In this document: piece after piece, positions 41,870 through 50,529 of the stretch
Layout of the letters: each line of letters starts with the position of its first letter
Numbering within the stretch: position 1 is the stretch's first letter
DNA from: Sphingomonas sp. DG1-23
Lineage (GTDB): Bacteria; Pseudomonadota; Alphaproteobacteria; Sphingomonadales; Sphingomonadaceae
Direction: 5' to 3'
Assembly (NCBI RefSeq): GCF_030730875.1
Contig: NZ_JAVAMA010000011.1
Location: 1 to 64,000, forward strand
DNA length: 64,000 bases
The notes under the pieces: generated by a model
The model's input: the letters and a program-made list of their open reading frames with translations, nothing else
Told to the model about the DNA's origin: nothing
The model's database searches: none
Translations under genes and position numbers: made by a program

Positions 41870-44800
41870 ACGGGACGTTGCTCGCCGGAATCATTGGCGG
41901 GCTGACGCTATTGCTCTTCGTCGGGCTGTTCATCGCCGTGAAATGGGGCGGACTGGTCAAGATCGAGGCGCCCGCCGCACCAGCGGCCGATGCACCGGCG
42001 CTGCGGCCGAGCGAGCTTGCTCCGCCCGCCAAGCTGCGCACTACCATTCGCATTGCGCTGCGCGAGCTGCGCGTTCTGGTGGCGGGCGGGCGCGGCCCGA
42101 CCGAAGTGCCGTGGACCCTGGTCGTCGGAGTCGGGCATGCCGATTACGAAGCCCTGTTGCCGGCGCCGCTGCAATTCCAGCACGAGATGAGCTGGCTCGA
42201 CGACCAGCGGCTGGCGAAGGTCGGAACGGTCAGCTTCCGCGATGGCGGCGTAGTGATCGGCTTCGAGGACGGCGCAGTCGAGCCGCCTCAGGCCGAGCGG
42301 CGGCTGATCGACCTGTTGCGCGAAGTCGAGGTCGTCCGGCCGCACCGGCCGATCGACTCGCTGATCGTCGTGATCCCTTGCCCCTTCCTGATGGACGCCG
42401 CGACCGCGCCGGATCTCGCAGCGACCCGGGGACGCCAGCTCTACGACATCATCCTGACCGTGCAGCAGCGCACGGGATGGCGCGTGCCCGTCTATCTGGT
42501 CTTGTCCGACGCGGACCGAATCCAGGGTTTTGCGCCGATCGCGCAGGCGGTGCTGGCGCATTCCGCCAATCCGATGATCGGCTGGCCGGCACCCAAGGCG
42601 CTGGACAGCCTGTTCGAGCCGAGCTGGATCGACGAAGCTTTCGAAGCGATGCGATCGACCTTGTCGACCGAGCAGATCCATCTGCTGATGAGTCTCGACG
42701 GCGATCGGATCGCGGAGGACGTCCTGCTTTTTCCGGATCGCCTCGCGCGGATCAAGCCGGCGCTCGCCGTTCTGCTGGGCCAGATGCTGGAGACCAGCGC
42801 CTATCACGAAGGCTTCATGCTCCGCGGCATCTTCCTGACCGGGGAGACCAGCGAGCGCCCGCAGCTGCTCGACTTGGGGCCGCCGGACGCGATGGCGGAG
42901 GAAGAGGCGCCCGCCGTGGAGCCCGAAATCGCGGAGATTGCACCAGCCGTCGATCCGCAGCCGCTCGCCGACACCCTGTTCCGGCGCAAGATCTTTCCCG
43001 AAGCCGGCCTCGCGCAACCGGCTTATGGCGAAATGACCCGGCGTCACCGAATGGTGCGCAGGGCCAAGATCGCGCTGGCCGCGTCGGTATTGCTCTCGCT
43101 GGCCGGATTCGCAGCGGTGCAGCATCAGACCAGCCGGCACCTGCCGCCGGTCAAGGCGCTGCTTGACGACATATTGCGGATCGGAATCGCGACCGATCGC
43201 AACGAAGCCGCGACCCGGGTCCGCGGCAGCGGAAAGTGCATGGAGCGGGTCGGCGTGACCGTCGCGACGCCCGAAGCGCGGGCGCGGTTCAGGGCGCGAC
43301 GCGACCTTTCGATCAGCCTGCTCGAAAGCATGTCGAGACTGGACGTCAATCGCGTCGAGACGTTGTTCGCCCCGACCTCCTTCCTCTCGCACACCAATGC
43401 CGAGATCCAGGCGGCGATCGAGTCGAGCTTCCACGACGTGGTGTTCGACGCGATCTCCGAAAGCATGGCGACTCCGGCCGGGATCGATGCGCTGGTGACC
43501 CAGAACGCATCGCAGCCCGACGCCGCGATCTCGTGGAAGGCCGTGACCGACAATGTCGTCCTCTACGACCGGAATTACCGCATTGCCCGTTCGATGGAGA
43601 CGATGACCGCCGAGGATGCCGCGGCAGTGAAGAGCTTCTCGGATCTGGTGAGTTATGCGCTGTTCGAGCAGCTGCCTCCGCGGTTCACGCGCAATTACGA
43701 ACTCTATTCGGCGGGCATCACCGATCATCCGGTACCGTGTCTGAGCAGCGAGATGGTGCGTCAGACGCTGCAGGACGTGCTGGCCCGGCGTTACCGGCTG
43801 GCGACCGAATTAATGTATCTCCGCAATCCGCTGATGATCACGACCAATTCGATCGCGGCGCGGTTCACGGCGATCGACGGAATCGATTCGTCTGACGAAT
43901 CGCTGATGGCGCTCGTCAAGGAACTCGATGCGATCTCCGCCGAGCTCGCGGCAGCGGGAAAATATAGCTGGGTCTACGCCGCCAGCGTGGAAGAGATGCC
44001 GGTCTTGCCGATCGATCGGCTCTACGGCCTGCAAGTGGTGGATCGCGCCTTCGCGCGCCGCTTGCCCGAGGAAAATCGCCAGATCGCTTTCGATGCGGCG
44101 GTGCGGCTGCGCTCGGCGCAGCTGTTCGATGCCGCGCTGCTGAGCCCCGACCTCGCATCGAGCGCGCCTGCCGCGCCGGGTACGCCTGGTGCGCCTGGTG
44201 CGCCTGCGGTGCCTGTTGCTGCGGTCGCGGCGATCGAAACGCCGGCCCTCTCCAAGGCCGCGGTGGATTCGCGCGAGTTCCTGCGCAAATTGTTCGCCCA
44301 GCCTTATATGGACGCGGGACCACCGACCGCCGCCACGGCCACGGCCACGGGGTCGCGGGTTAGCTGGGATCTCGCGCGGCTGCAGGTCGCGCAAAAGGCA
44401 GTCGAGAGCTATGCCGAGTTCGTCGCCTCGGGCAGCGGCGACGCTCCGATCGAACTCCGCAACATAGCGCTCGCCAGCGCCGAGCAGCATTTTGCAGGCC
44501 ATCTCGAACAATTGGTCAACCAGGCCGCCCAGCCCGGCACGGCCGCGGCCGGCAACGAAACCGCCAATTTCGTCCAGGCACTGCCGGTGCTGATCAAGAT
44601 CCGCGACGCGCTTCGCGGCGCCGGCGCCGAACAATCGGCCGCCGGGCTCGACACGCGGGTCGCCGATCAGGCGGGCCGGCTGCTCGCCGATGCCGATCGT
44701 GCGCTGACTGCCGATGGCGGCCCCTATGCGATCGATCCTGCCGGGCTGGCCGCATGGGACGGCACCGGCTCGCTGGCCGCGGCCTTGTTCGGGGTCGAGA

Positions 44801-45981
44801 CCGTCGACGATCTCAAGGCGACCTTGCCCCAGCGCCGCGCGCGCGTCGCCGACATCGCACGGTCGCGCGCCGCGCCGCTGATCGGCTATCTGCGCGAGCC
44901 CGGGACCGCCGCCGGCGCCGCGACGCTGGCGCGCGCCAATCGCTGGCAGGCGATCCTCCTGACGCTCGACGCCTATGACGGCAACAGCCCGAGCAACTCG
45001 CTCGCACGGCTCGAGCAATACATTACCGTCGACATCGACAAGCTCCAGCGCCGCGACTGTGCCCGCGCGCGCAGCTTCTCGACCCGCTCGACCGACTATT
45101 TCGCCGCGCAGCAGGCAGCGATCAGCGCGCGGGTGATCGGCCATTGCCGGCTCGCGGCGGCGGGCAGCACCGAGGCGCAGTTCGACCAGCTTCGCGAGGC
45201 GTTCAACGCCAGCCTCGCCGGCCGCTTCCCCTTCGCCTCCGACGTCGAGGCGCCGGCCGCCGATCCTGGCGACGTCCAGGCGTTCTTCGGCCAGTTCGGC
45301 GCCGTGCTCCAGCCGCTCAAGGACGATATTGACATCACGCCGGGCTTCGGCGGTTCGGGACGCATGGCATCGGCGACGCTCGCGCAGCTTGTGCGCGTGC
45401 AATCCGCGCTCGCGCCGATGCTCGACGCGGCGGGGCCGGCGCCGCTCACCTATCGCGTCGGAGTCAATTTCTTCTCGGATCCCGATCTCGCGCGCGGCCA
45501 GGAGCAGGTCATCGAAGGCAGCCTCGGCACGCCGGTCAGCCGCGCGCTGACCCGCGGCGCGGCCAGGGAATTCGTCTGGAACAACGGCCAGCCGGTGCTC
45601 GCGCGCTTCCGCTGGGCGATCAACGCGCCCTCGATCCCGCGCACCGGCGGCAAATGCGTTCCCCAGCCCGACGGAAGCGTGGCGAGCTTCCGCGTCGACG
45701 GGGATTGGGCGCTGTTCCGCCTGCTCCGCCGTCATGCCCCCGGTGACGGCATCCGCGCCTCGGTCACGCAGGGCGCCCCGGTCGCTTTCGACGTGGATCT
45801 GTGCGCCAATCAGGAACGCGCCTCCGGGGGCGACCTGGTCGAGGACGCCCGGATCCTCGCGCGCCTCTCGTTGTGGGCGACGGTGCGCGGAGGCGACAAG
45901 CCCGATCGGCAGGTGCCCGTCTTGCTTCCCGACTTCCCTTATACGATCGACCCGCTCGTGCGCGTCGGGGCGCGCCGATGA
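41866..45981 (+). CDS. tssM: T6SS membrane-complex protein TssM (IcmF/VasK family)
   Basis: The 1371-residue protein has an N-terminal membrane hairpin region (about residues 5-25), a cytoplasmic NTPase-like domain, a further membrane segment near 395-415 and a large periplasmic region. The sequence VPWTLVVGVGHADYEALL (82-98) sits where many TssM proteins have a GxxGxGKT P-loop, and the loop is lost here; some active T6SS also lack it. The periplasmic part has a Pro/Gly/Ala-rich stretch (PGTPGAPGAPAVPV) near residue 770. GTG start overlaps the tssL stop (GTGA). Confidence 0.92.
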   Translation: MNGTLLAGIIGGLTLLLFVGLFIAVKWGGLVKIEAPAAPAADAPALRPSELAPPAKLRTTIRIALRELRVLVAGGRGPTEVPWTLVVGVGHADYEALLPAPLQFQHEMSWLDDQRLAKVGTVSFRDGGVVIGFEDGAVEPPQAERRLIDLLREVEVVRPHRPIDSLIVVIPCPFLMDAATAPDLAATRGRQLYDIILTVQQRTGWRVPVYLVLSDADRIQGFAPIAQAVLAHSANPMIGWPAPKALDSLFEPSWIDEAFEAMRSTLSTEQIHLLMSLDGDRIAEDVLLFPDRLARIKPALAVLLGQMLETSAYHEGFMLRGIFLTGETSERPQLLDLGPPDAMAEEEAPAVEPEIAEIAPAVDPQPLADTLFRRKIFPEAGLAQPAYGEMTRRHRMVRRAKIALAASVLLSLAGFAAVQHQTSRHLPPVKALLDDILRIGIATDRNEAATRVRGSGKCMERVGVTVATPEARARFRARRDLSISLLESMSRLDVNRVETLFAPTSFLSHTNAEIQAAIESSFHDVVFDAISESMATPAGIDALVTQNASQPDAAISWKAVTDNVVLYDRNYRIARSMETMTAEDAAAVKSFSDLVSYALFEQLPPRFTRNYELYSAGITDHPVPCLSSEMVRQTLQDVLARRYRLATELMYLRNPLMITTNSIAARFTAIDGIDSSDESLMALVKELDAISAELAAAGKYSWVYAASVEEMPVLPIDRLYGLQVVDRAFARRLPEENRQIAFDAAVRLRSAQLFDAALLSPDLASSAPAAPGTPGAPGAPAVPVAAVAAIETPALSKAAVDSREFLRKLFAQPYMDAGPPTAATATATGSRVSWDLARLQVAQKAVESYAEFVASGSGDAPIELRNIALASAEQHFAGHLEQLVNQAAQPGTAAAGNETANFVQALPVLIKIRDALRGAGAEQSAAGLDTRVADQAGRLLADADRALTADGGPYAIDPAGLAAWDGTGSLAAALFGVETVDDLKATLPQRRARVADIARSRAAPLIGYLREPGTAAGAATLARANRWQAILLTLDAYDGNSPSNSLARLEQYITVDIDKLQRRDCARARSFSTRSTDYFAAQQAAISARVIGHCRLAAAGSTEAQFDQLREAFNASLAGRFPFASDVEAPAADPGDVQAFFGQFGAVLQPLKDDIDITPGFGGSGRMASATLAQLVRVQSALAPMLDAAGPAPLTYRVGVNFFSDPDLARGQEQVIEGSLGTPVSRALTRGAAREFVWNNGQPVLARFRWAINAPSIPRTGGKCVPQPDGSVASFRVDGDWALFRLLRRHAPGDGIRASVTQGAPVAFDVDLCANQERASGGDLVEDARILARLSLWATVRGGDKPDRQVPVLLPDFPYTIDPLVRVGARR

Positions 45982-47090
45982 CCGAGGCGGTCGAAGACCA
46001 TGATCTCGCGATCGACGCCGGCCACCCACTGGCCGAAACCGTCGCACGCCTGACCGCCCCCATCAGCGATTCGGCCCCCGGCGGCGCCGATCTGCGACAC
46101 GAAGGGACCTATGACGCAATCGACGAAGCGCGGCGCAACGAGAATGCCCGGCTGCCCCAGGGGGTCTGGCAACGCGAGGTCAAGCAGGCCGACTGGGCAC
46201 AGGTCGAGCGGCTCTGCGTCGAGGCGCTTGCCACGCGCACCAAGGATCTGCGCATCGCCTGTTGGCTGGCCGAGTCGTGGGTCCGCCGCTTCGGCTTTGC
46301 CGGACTTGCCCCCGGGCTGGCGCTCGCCGAGGGGCTGTGCCGATTGTTCTGGGACGATCTCCAGCCGAGCATCGGCGGCGATCCGGCGACGCACATCGCC
46401 GCGATCGACTGGCTGAACCAGCGGCTACCGGTCGCGCTACGCCAGGTGCCGATCGTGATCAGCGCCGTGGCGCCCGATGCGCAATACACCTGGTCCGACT
46501 ATCTCGACGCGCAACGGCTGGAGCTCATCCGCGGCAAGGACAGTGCCGCCGCGCAGCGCGCCGAGGCCGGCGGCAGCGTGACGCTGAAGATGATCGAGAC
46601 CTGTCAGGACCGCACCGGCAGCGACCATCTGAACGCGCTCGCCACGGACGCCGAAGCCGGGCTCGCGGCGCTGACGCGGCTGGATGCTACGCTCGATGCC
46701 TGTTGCGGCAAGGACGCTCCGGGACTCAGCAACATCCGCTATCTGGTGGACGACATCGCCCGCTTCGCCGGAGCGACGGTCGCGGCGCGCCACGCGTTGC
46801 GGCTCGAACCCGCGCCGGCGGTGGACACTTCCGTCAATCCCGGCGCGATGCAGCTCGACCATCTGCCGACGAGCGCGGCGATGTCACGCGACCTCGCCTA
46901 TCGCCAGCTGGCGGTGATCGCCCGATTCCTGCGCGAGAACGAGCCGCACAGCCCGGTGCCTTATGTCCTCGAAAATGTGGCCTCGTGGGGCCGGATGTCG
47001 CTGGTCGAGCTCGACGAAGCGCTCCGCGATCAGGGTAGCAGCGTTTCGCTGCTGATAGAAGCTCTCGGCATGACCTCTTCAGACTCGTGA
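45978..47090 (+). CDS. tssA: T6SS protein TssA (ImpA family)
   Basis: The 370-residue protein has an ImpA N-terminal domain (PISDSAPGGADLRHEGTYDAIDEARR, WAQVERLCVEALATRTKDLRIACWLAE) and a C-terminal segment typical of the short TssA forms (PHSPVPYVLENVASWGRMSLVEL). TssA coordinates baseplate priming and sheath/tube growth. The ATG at 45978 overlaps the tssM stop (ATGA). Confidence 0.9.
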   Translation: MTEAVEDHDLAIDAGHPLAETVARLTAPISDSAPGGADLRHEGTYDAIDEARRNENARLPQGVWQREVKQADWAQVERLCVEALATRTKDLRIACWLAESWVRRFGFAGLAPGLALAEGLCRLFWDDLQPSIGGDPATHIAAIDWLNQRLPVALRQVPIVISAVAPDAQYTWSDYLDAQRLELIRGKDSAAAQRAEAGGSVTLKMIETCQDRTGSDHLNALATDAEAGLAALTRLDATLDACCGKDAPGLSNIRYLVDDIARFAGATVAARHALRLEPAPAVDTSVNPGAMQLDHLPTSAAMSRDLAYRQLAVIARFLRENEPHSPVPYVLENVASWGRMSLVELDEALRDQGSSVSLLIEALGMTSSDS

Positions 47091-47239
47091 GTAATTTGCA
47101 AAAGTCACGGAAAACACGTTCAAACCCGGTTGTAAATCATGCCTCGTCATGTTGTAGTCGTGTCAGAGCGGGACAGGAATACAGGTGAGTCTCTGCCTTT
47201 CTGGCGGACTCCTGCGTATTGCATTGAATGGGGGAGTCG

Positions 47240-47797
47240 ATGGCAGATAGTACCCAGCACAAGATCGGTCGCAACCGGTCGCCTCGCGTGCAGATCACCT
47301 ATGATGTTGAAATCGGTAACGCGATAGAAAAGCAGGAAATTCCCTTTGTTGCCGGGATTATGGCGGACTTGTCCGGTTTCGGCGACTCTGTTCCGGCTGA
47401 TCGTCTGGCGCTCAAGGATGTCGGTCGGTCTTTCGTGGAGATCGACCGCGACAATTTCGGCGATGTCCTCGCCAAGGTAGCGCCCAAGCTCACCGGAATC
47501 GACGGCGCGCTCGATGCCGAGGGCCAGGATGCCGACGGGCTGACCTTCCGATCGATGGACGATTTCAATCCCGCCGCGCTCGTGCAGCGCGTGAAGAGCC
47601 TCAAGCAGCTGCAGGACCAGCGCTCGGCGCTGCGCGACTTGCTGACCAAGCTCGACAGCAACGACGCGCTCTATCGCGCGGTCAAGGAGCGCGTTCAGGG
47701 CAAGACGATGAAGGCACTGGGAGACGCCGCGGCCACGCAGCTCGCGCAGCTCCAGGCGCCGGCCGGGGAGCCGGCCGACAAGGAAAAGAAGAAATAG
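47240..47797 (+). CDS. tssB: T6SS sheath small subunit TssB
   Basis: The 185-residue protein has the TssB/VipA pattern STQHKIGRNRSPRVQITYDVE, IPFVAGIMADLSGFGD and FRSMDDFNPAALVQRV. It forms the contractile sheath with TssC. The ATG at 47240 is preferred because GGGGGAG lies just upstream and homologues start with MA-S-TQHK; an ATG at 47228 has no clear ribosome-binding site. The 149-base gap from tssA suggests a separate promoter for the sheath and Hcp genes, but I could not fix one. Confidence 0.93.
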   Translation: MADSTQHKIGRNRSPRVQITYDVEIGNAIEKQEIPFVAGIMADLSGFGDSVPADRLALKDVGRSFVEIDRDNFGDVLAKVAPKLTGIDGALDAEGQDADGLTFRSMDDFNPAALVQRVKSLKQLQDQRSALRDLLTKLDSNDALYRAVKERVQGKTMKALGDAAATQLAQLQAPAGEPADKEKKK

Positions 47798-47901
47798 CAT
47801 CGCGCCGCCGGAGCCGGCGGCAGAGCATCGTTGGTTGGGCTGCGACTTGCCCGCTCCGGCGGGGAACGCTCGCGGCCTGAAAGTTCTGGAAGGGGGCGAT
47901 C

Positions 47902-49491
47902 ATGCCTGAGTCAAAGACCGACACCGACACCGATCTCAACAGCTTCTTCGAAGTCGCCCGCCTGCCCAAAATCGCCGAGGGCAGCGCCGGCGCGCTGTCC
48001 AAGGCCGAGACCGATCAGCAGGTTCGCGGGCTCAACATGGTCAAGGTGTTCAGCGACACCGTCGAGACCGTGAACGGCGAGGCGGACAGCGACGACGTCA
48101 ACGTCCAGAAGATCATCCAGGACAAGATCGACGAACTCGACCGCGAGATCGCCGGCGGACTCAACGATCTGCTTCACAACCCCGCGCTGCAGAAGCTCGA
48201 GGCGACGTGGCGCGGGCTTCAGTACCTCGTATTCAACACCGAGACCTCGACGCGGCTCAAGCTGCGCGTGCTCGATGTGACCGAGAAGGAGCTTCGCGAC
48301 GACCTCGAAAAGGCAGTCGAGTTCGATCAAAGCGCCTTGTTCAAGAAGGTCTATGAAGAGGAATACGGCACCTTGGGCGGCAAGCCCTATGGCTGCCTCG
48401 TCGGCGATTTCAGCTTCAATCGTTCGGCGCCCTCGATTTCGTTCGTGAAGAAGCTGGCGGCGGTGGCGTCGGCGGCGCATGCCCCGCTGATCGCCGCGGC
48501 GCATCCCAGCCTGTTCGACCTGCAGAGCTTCGAGGATCTGCCCAAGCCGCGCGATCTCGCCAAGATCTTCGAATCGAGCGACATGGCCGAATGGTCGGCG
48601 TTCCGCGAGAGCGAGGACAGCCGCTATGTCACGCTCACGCTGCCGCGGGTGCTGATGCGGCTACCTTATGACCCGGTCAACAACCCGGTCGAGGGGCTCA
48701 ACTTCAAAGAGGAGGTGGGCACGCGCAAGACGCCCGACGGCACCGTCTTCGATCCCACCGCCGCACCCAATCCCGACATGCCGGTCGAGGAAGCGCGGCT
48801 CAGCCTCGAGCCGAGCGCGGACAAATATCTGTGGGGCAACCCCGCCTATGTGCTCGCACAGAGGGTGACCAATGCCTTTGCGATGTTCAGCTGGACCGCG
48901 GCGATCCGCGGCGTCGAGGGCGGCGGCAAGGTCGAGAATCTGCCGCTGCATCGCTTCAAGTCGGTCCATGGCGACAAGGCGATGATCATCCCGACGGAAG
49001 TGGCGATCACCGATCGCCGCGAGAAGGAATTGAGCGACCAGGGCTTCATCTCTTTGGTCTATTGCAAGGACACCAATTACGCGGCGTTCTTCGGCTCGCA
49101 GACCGTCAACAAGCCCAAGAAATACAATCTCGCCTCGGCCAATTCGAACGCCGAGCTCTCGGCGCGGCTGCCCTATATCCTCAATACCTCGCGCTTCGCA
49201 CATTACATCAAGGTGATGATGCGCAACCGCATCGGCAGCTTCATGACCAAGGAGAATGTCCAGGCATATCTGACCACCTGGATCAGCGACTATGTGCTCG
49301 ACAAGGACGATGCGGGGCAGGACCTCAAGGCCAAATATCCTCTGCGCGAGGCGCGGATCGACGTGGTCGACGTGCCGGGCCAGCCGGGAGCGTACAGCGC
49401 CACGGTTTTCCTGCGGCCGCATTTCCAGCTCGAGGGGCTCTCCGCGTCGCTGCGTCTGGTCGCCGAATTGCCCGCGCCCGTAGCCGCCTGA
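47902..49491 (+). CDS. tssC: T6SS sheath large subunit TssC
   Basis: The 529-residue protein has the TssC/VipB signature: IDELDREIAGGLNDLLHNPALQKLEATWRGL, YEEEYGTLGGKPYGCLVGDF, VLMRLPYDP and WTAAIRGVEGGGKVENLP. It stacks with TssB to form the sheath that drives injection. Length is typical. GGAAGGGGG precedes the ATG. Confidence 0.96.
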   Translation: MPESKTDTDTDLNSFFEVARLPKIAEGSAGALSKAETDQQVRGLNMVKVFSDTVETVNGEADSDDVNVQKIIQDKIDELDREIAGGLNDLLHNPALQKLEATWRGLQYLVFNTETSTRLKLRVLDVTEKELRDDLEKAVEFDQSALFKKVYEEEYGTLGGKPYGCLVGDFSFNRSAPSISFVKKLAAVASAAHAPLIAAAHPSLFDLQSFEDLPKPRDLAKIFESSDMAEWSAFRESEDSRYVTLTLPRVLMRLPYDPVNNPVEGLNFKEEVGTRKTPDGTVFDPTAAPNPDMPVEEARLSLEPSADKYLWGNPAYVLAQRVTNAFAMFSWTAAIRGVEGGGKVENLPLHRFKSVHGDKAMIIPTEVAITDRREKELSDQGFISLVYCKDTNYAAFFGSQTVNKPKKYNLASANSNAELSARLPYILNTSRFAHYIKVMMRNRIGSFMTKENVQAYLTTWISDYVLDKDDAGQDLKAKYPLREARIDVVDVPGQPGAYSATVFLRPHFQLEGLSASLRLVAELPAPVAA

Positions 49492-49538
49492 CGGCACGGC
49501 GCGCGCGGTGCAGCAATCATCTTTGAAGGGGGTGTCCG

Positions 49539-50039
49539 ATGGCCGTTAATGTTTTCCTCAAGTTCGACGAGCCCGCCATCGAGGGCGAATCCACGGATTC
49601 GAAGCACGCCAAGGAAATCCAGGTGCTGTCGTGGAGCCACAGCTTCAACCAGCCGACCAAGGCGACGCGCAGCTCGGCCGGCGGAGGCACCGTCGAGCAG
49701 GCGAACCATTCGGATTTCACCTTCTCCAAATATCTCGACACCGCGACCGACGACCTGCTCAAATATTGCTGGAACGGCAAGCAGATCGGCAAGGCGACGC
49801 TGACCTGCTATCGTTCGGACGGTGACGATGCCGCGATCCTGTACCTTCAGGTCGACATGGAAGACATCATCATCAGCAATATCAGCATCGGCGGCGGGCC
49901 GGGCGATCTGCCGACCGAGAACATCTCGCTGGCCTATGGCAAGGTCACCTATACCTACAAGTCGCAGAAGCCGGACACCGGCGAAGCGGGCGGGGTCCAG
50001 CCGGTGTCGCACGATCTGATCAAACAGCTCGTCAGCTGA
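49539..50039 (+). CDS. hcp: Hcp tube protein (TssD)
   Basis: The 166-residue protein has the Hcp fold pattern: VFLKFDEPAIEGESTDSKHAKEIQVLSWSHSFNQP near the start, and KYLDTATDDLL and ISIGGGPGDLPTENISLAYGKVTYTY later. Hcp hexamers form the inner tube expelled by the sheath. GAAGGGGG precedes the ATG. It sits between tssC and tssE, the usual order. Confidence 0.95.
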   Translation: MAVNVFLKFDEPAIEGESTDSKHAKEIQVLSWSHSFNQPTKATRSSAGGGTVEQANHSDFTFSKYLDTATDDLLKYCWNGKQIGKATLTCYRSDGDDAAILYLQVDMEDIIISNISIGGGPGDLPTENISLAYGKVTYTYKSQKPDTGEAGGVQPVSHDLIKQLVS

Positions 50040-50046
50040 TCGGAAT

Positions 50047-50529
50047 ATGGCCGCCCATCCGGAGGGCCATGTCCCCGCATTGCTGTTCGATCGCCTGTTG
50101 TCGAAGGACGAGGGGAGCGAAGGCGCGTCCGCGCCGCCGCGTCATGTGTTCGACAAGCAGGCCTTGCTCGGCTCGATCGAGGAACAGCTCGGCTGGCTGC
50201 TCAACACTCGCGTACCGGTCGACTACGAGACGCTCGACGCGCGGACCCAGCGCGGGGTGCGAACCACGATCGATTACGGCCTGCCCGATCTGACGGTCTA
50301 TCCGATCGGGGATCCCGAGGCGATGGCGCGCCTCACCCGCCACCTCGCCCAAACGATCGCAGCGTTCGAGCCGCGGCTGCGCGCACCGCGCGTCCGCATC
50401 GTGCCGAGCGGCGACCGCGGCGACACGCTGATCGCCGAGGTTTCGGGCGAAGTCCGCATCGGACTGATGGCCGAGGCCGCCGCGTTCGTCTTCGAGATCG
50501 GCGTCGAAGGATCGGGCAATGGCAGCTGA
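50047..50529 (+). CDS. tssE: T6SS baseplate protein TssE (gp25-like)
   Basis: The 160-residue protein has a gp25-like lysozyme-fold domain (LGSIEEQLGWLLNTR, SVLDYGLPDL-like TTIDYGLPDLTVY, ITSGEVRIGL-like SGEVRIGLMAEA) as in TssE/HsiF. It is a wedge component of the baseplate. It overlaps tssF by 11 bases, so the two are translationally coupled. Confidence 0.9.
   Translation: MAAHPEGHVPALLFDRLLSKDEGSEGASAPPRHVFDKQALLGSIEEQLGWLLNTRVPVDYETLDARTQRGVRTTIDYGLPDLTVYPIGDPEAMARLTRHLAQTIAAFEPRLRAPRVRIVPSGDRGDTLIAEVSGEVRIGLMAEAAAFVFEIGVEGSGNGS

Noticed and set aside
44160..44230. Tandem GCGCCTGGT-like repeats, considered as a separate repeat element
   Set aside because: They code for the Pro/Gly/Ala-rich stretch of TssM and are too short and irregular to be called a repeat array.
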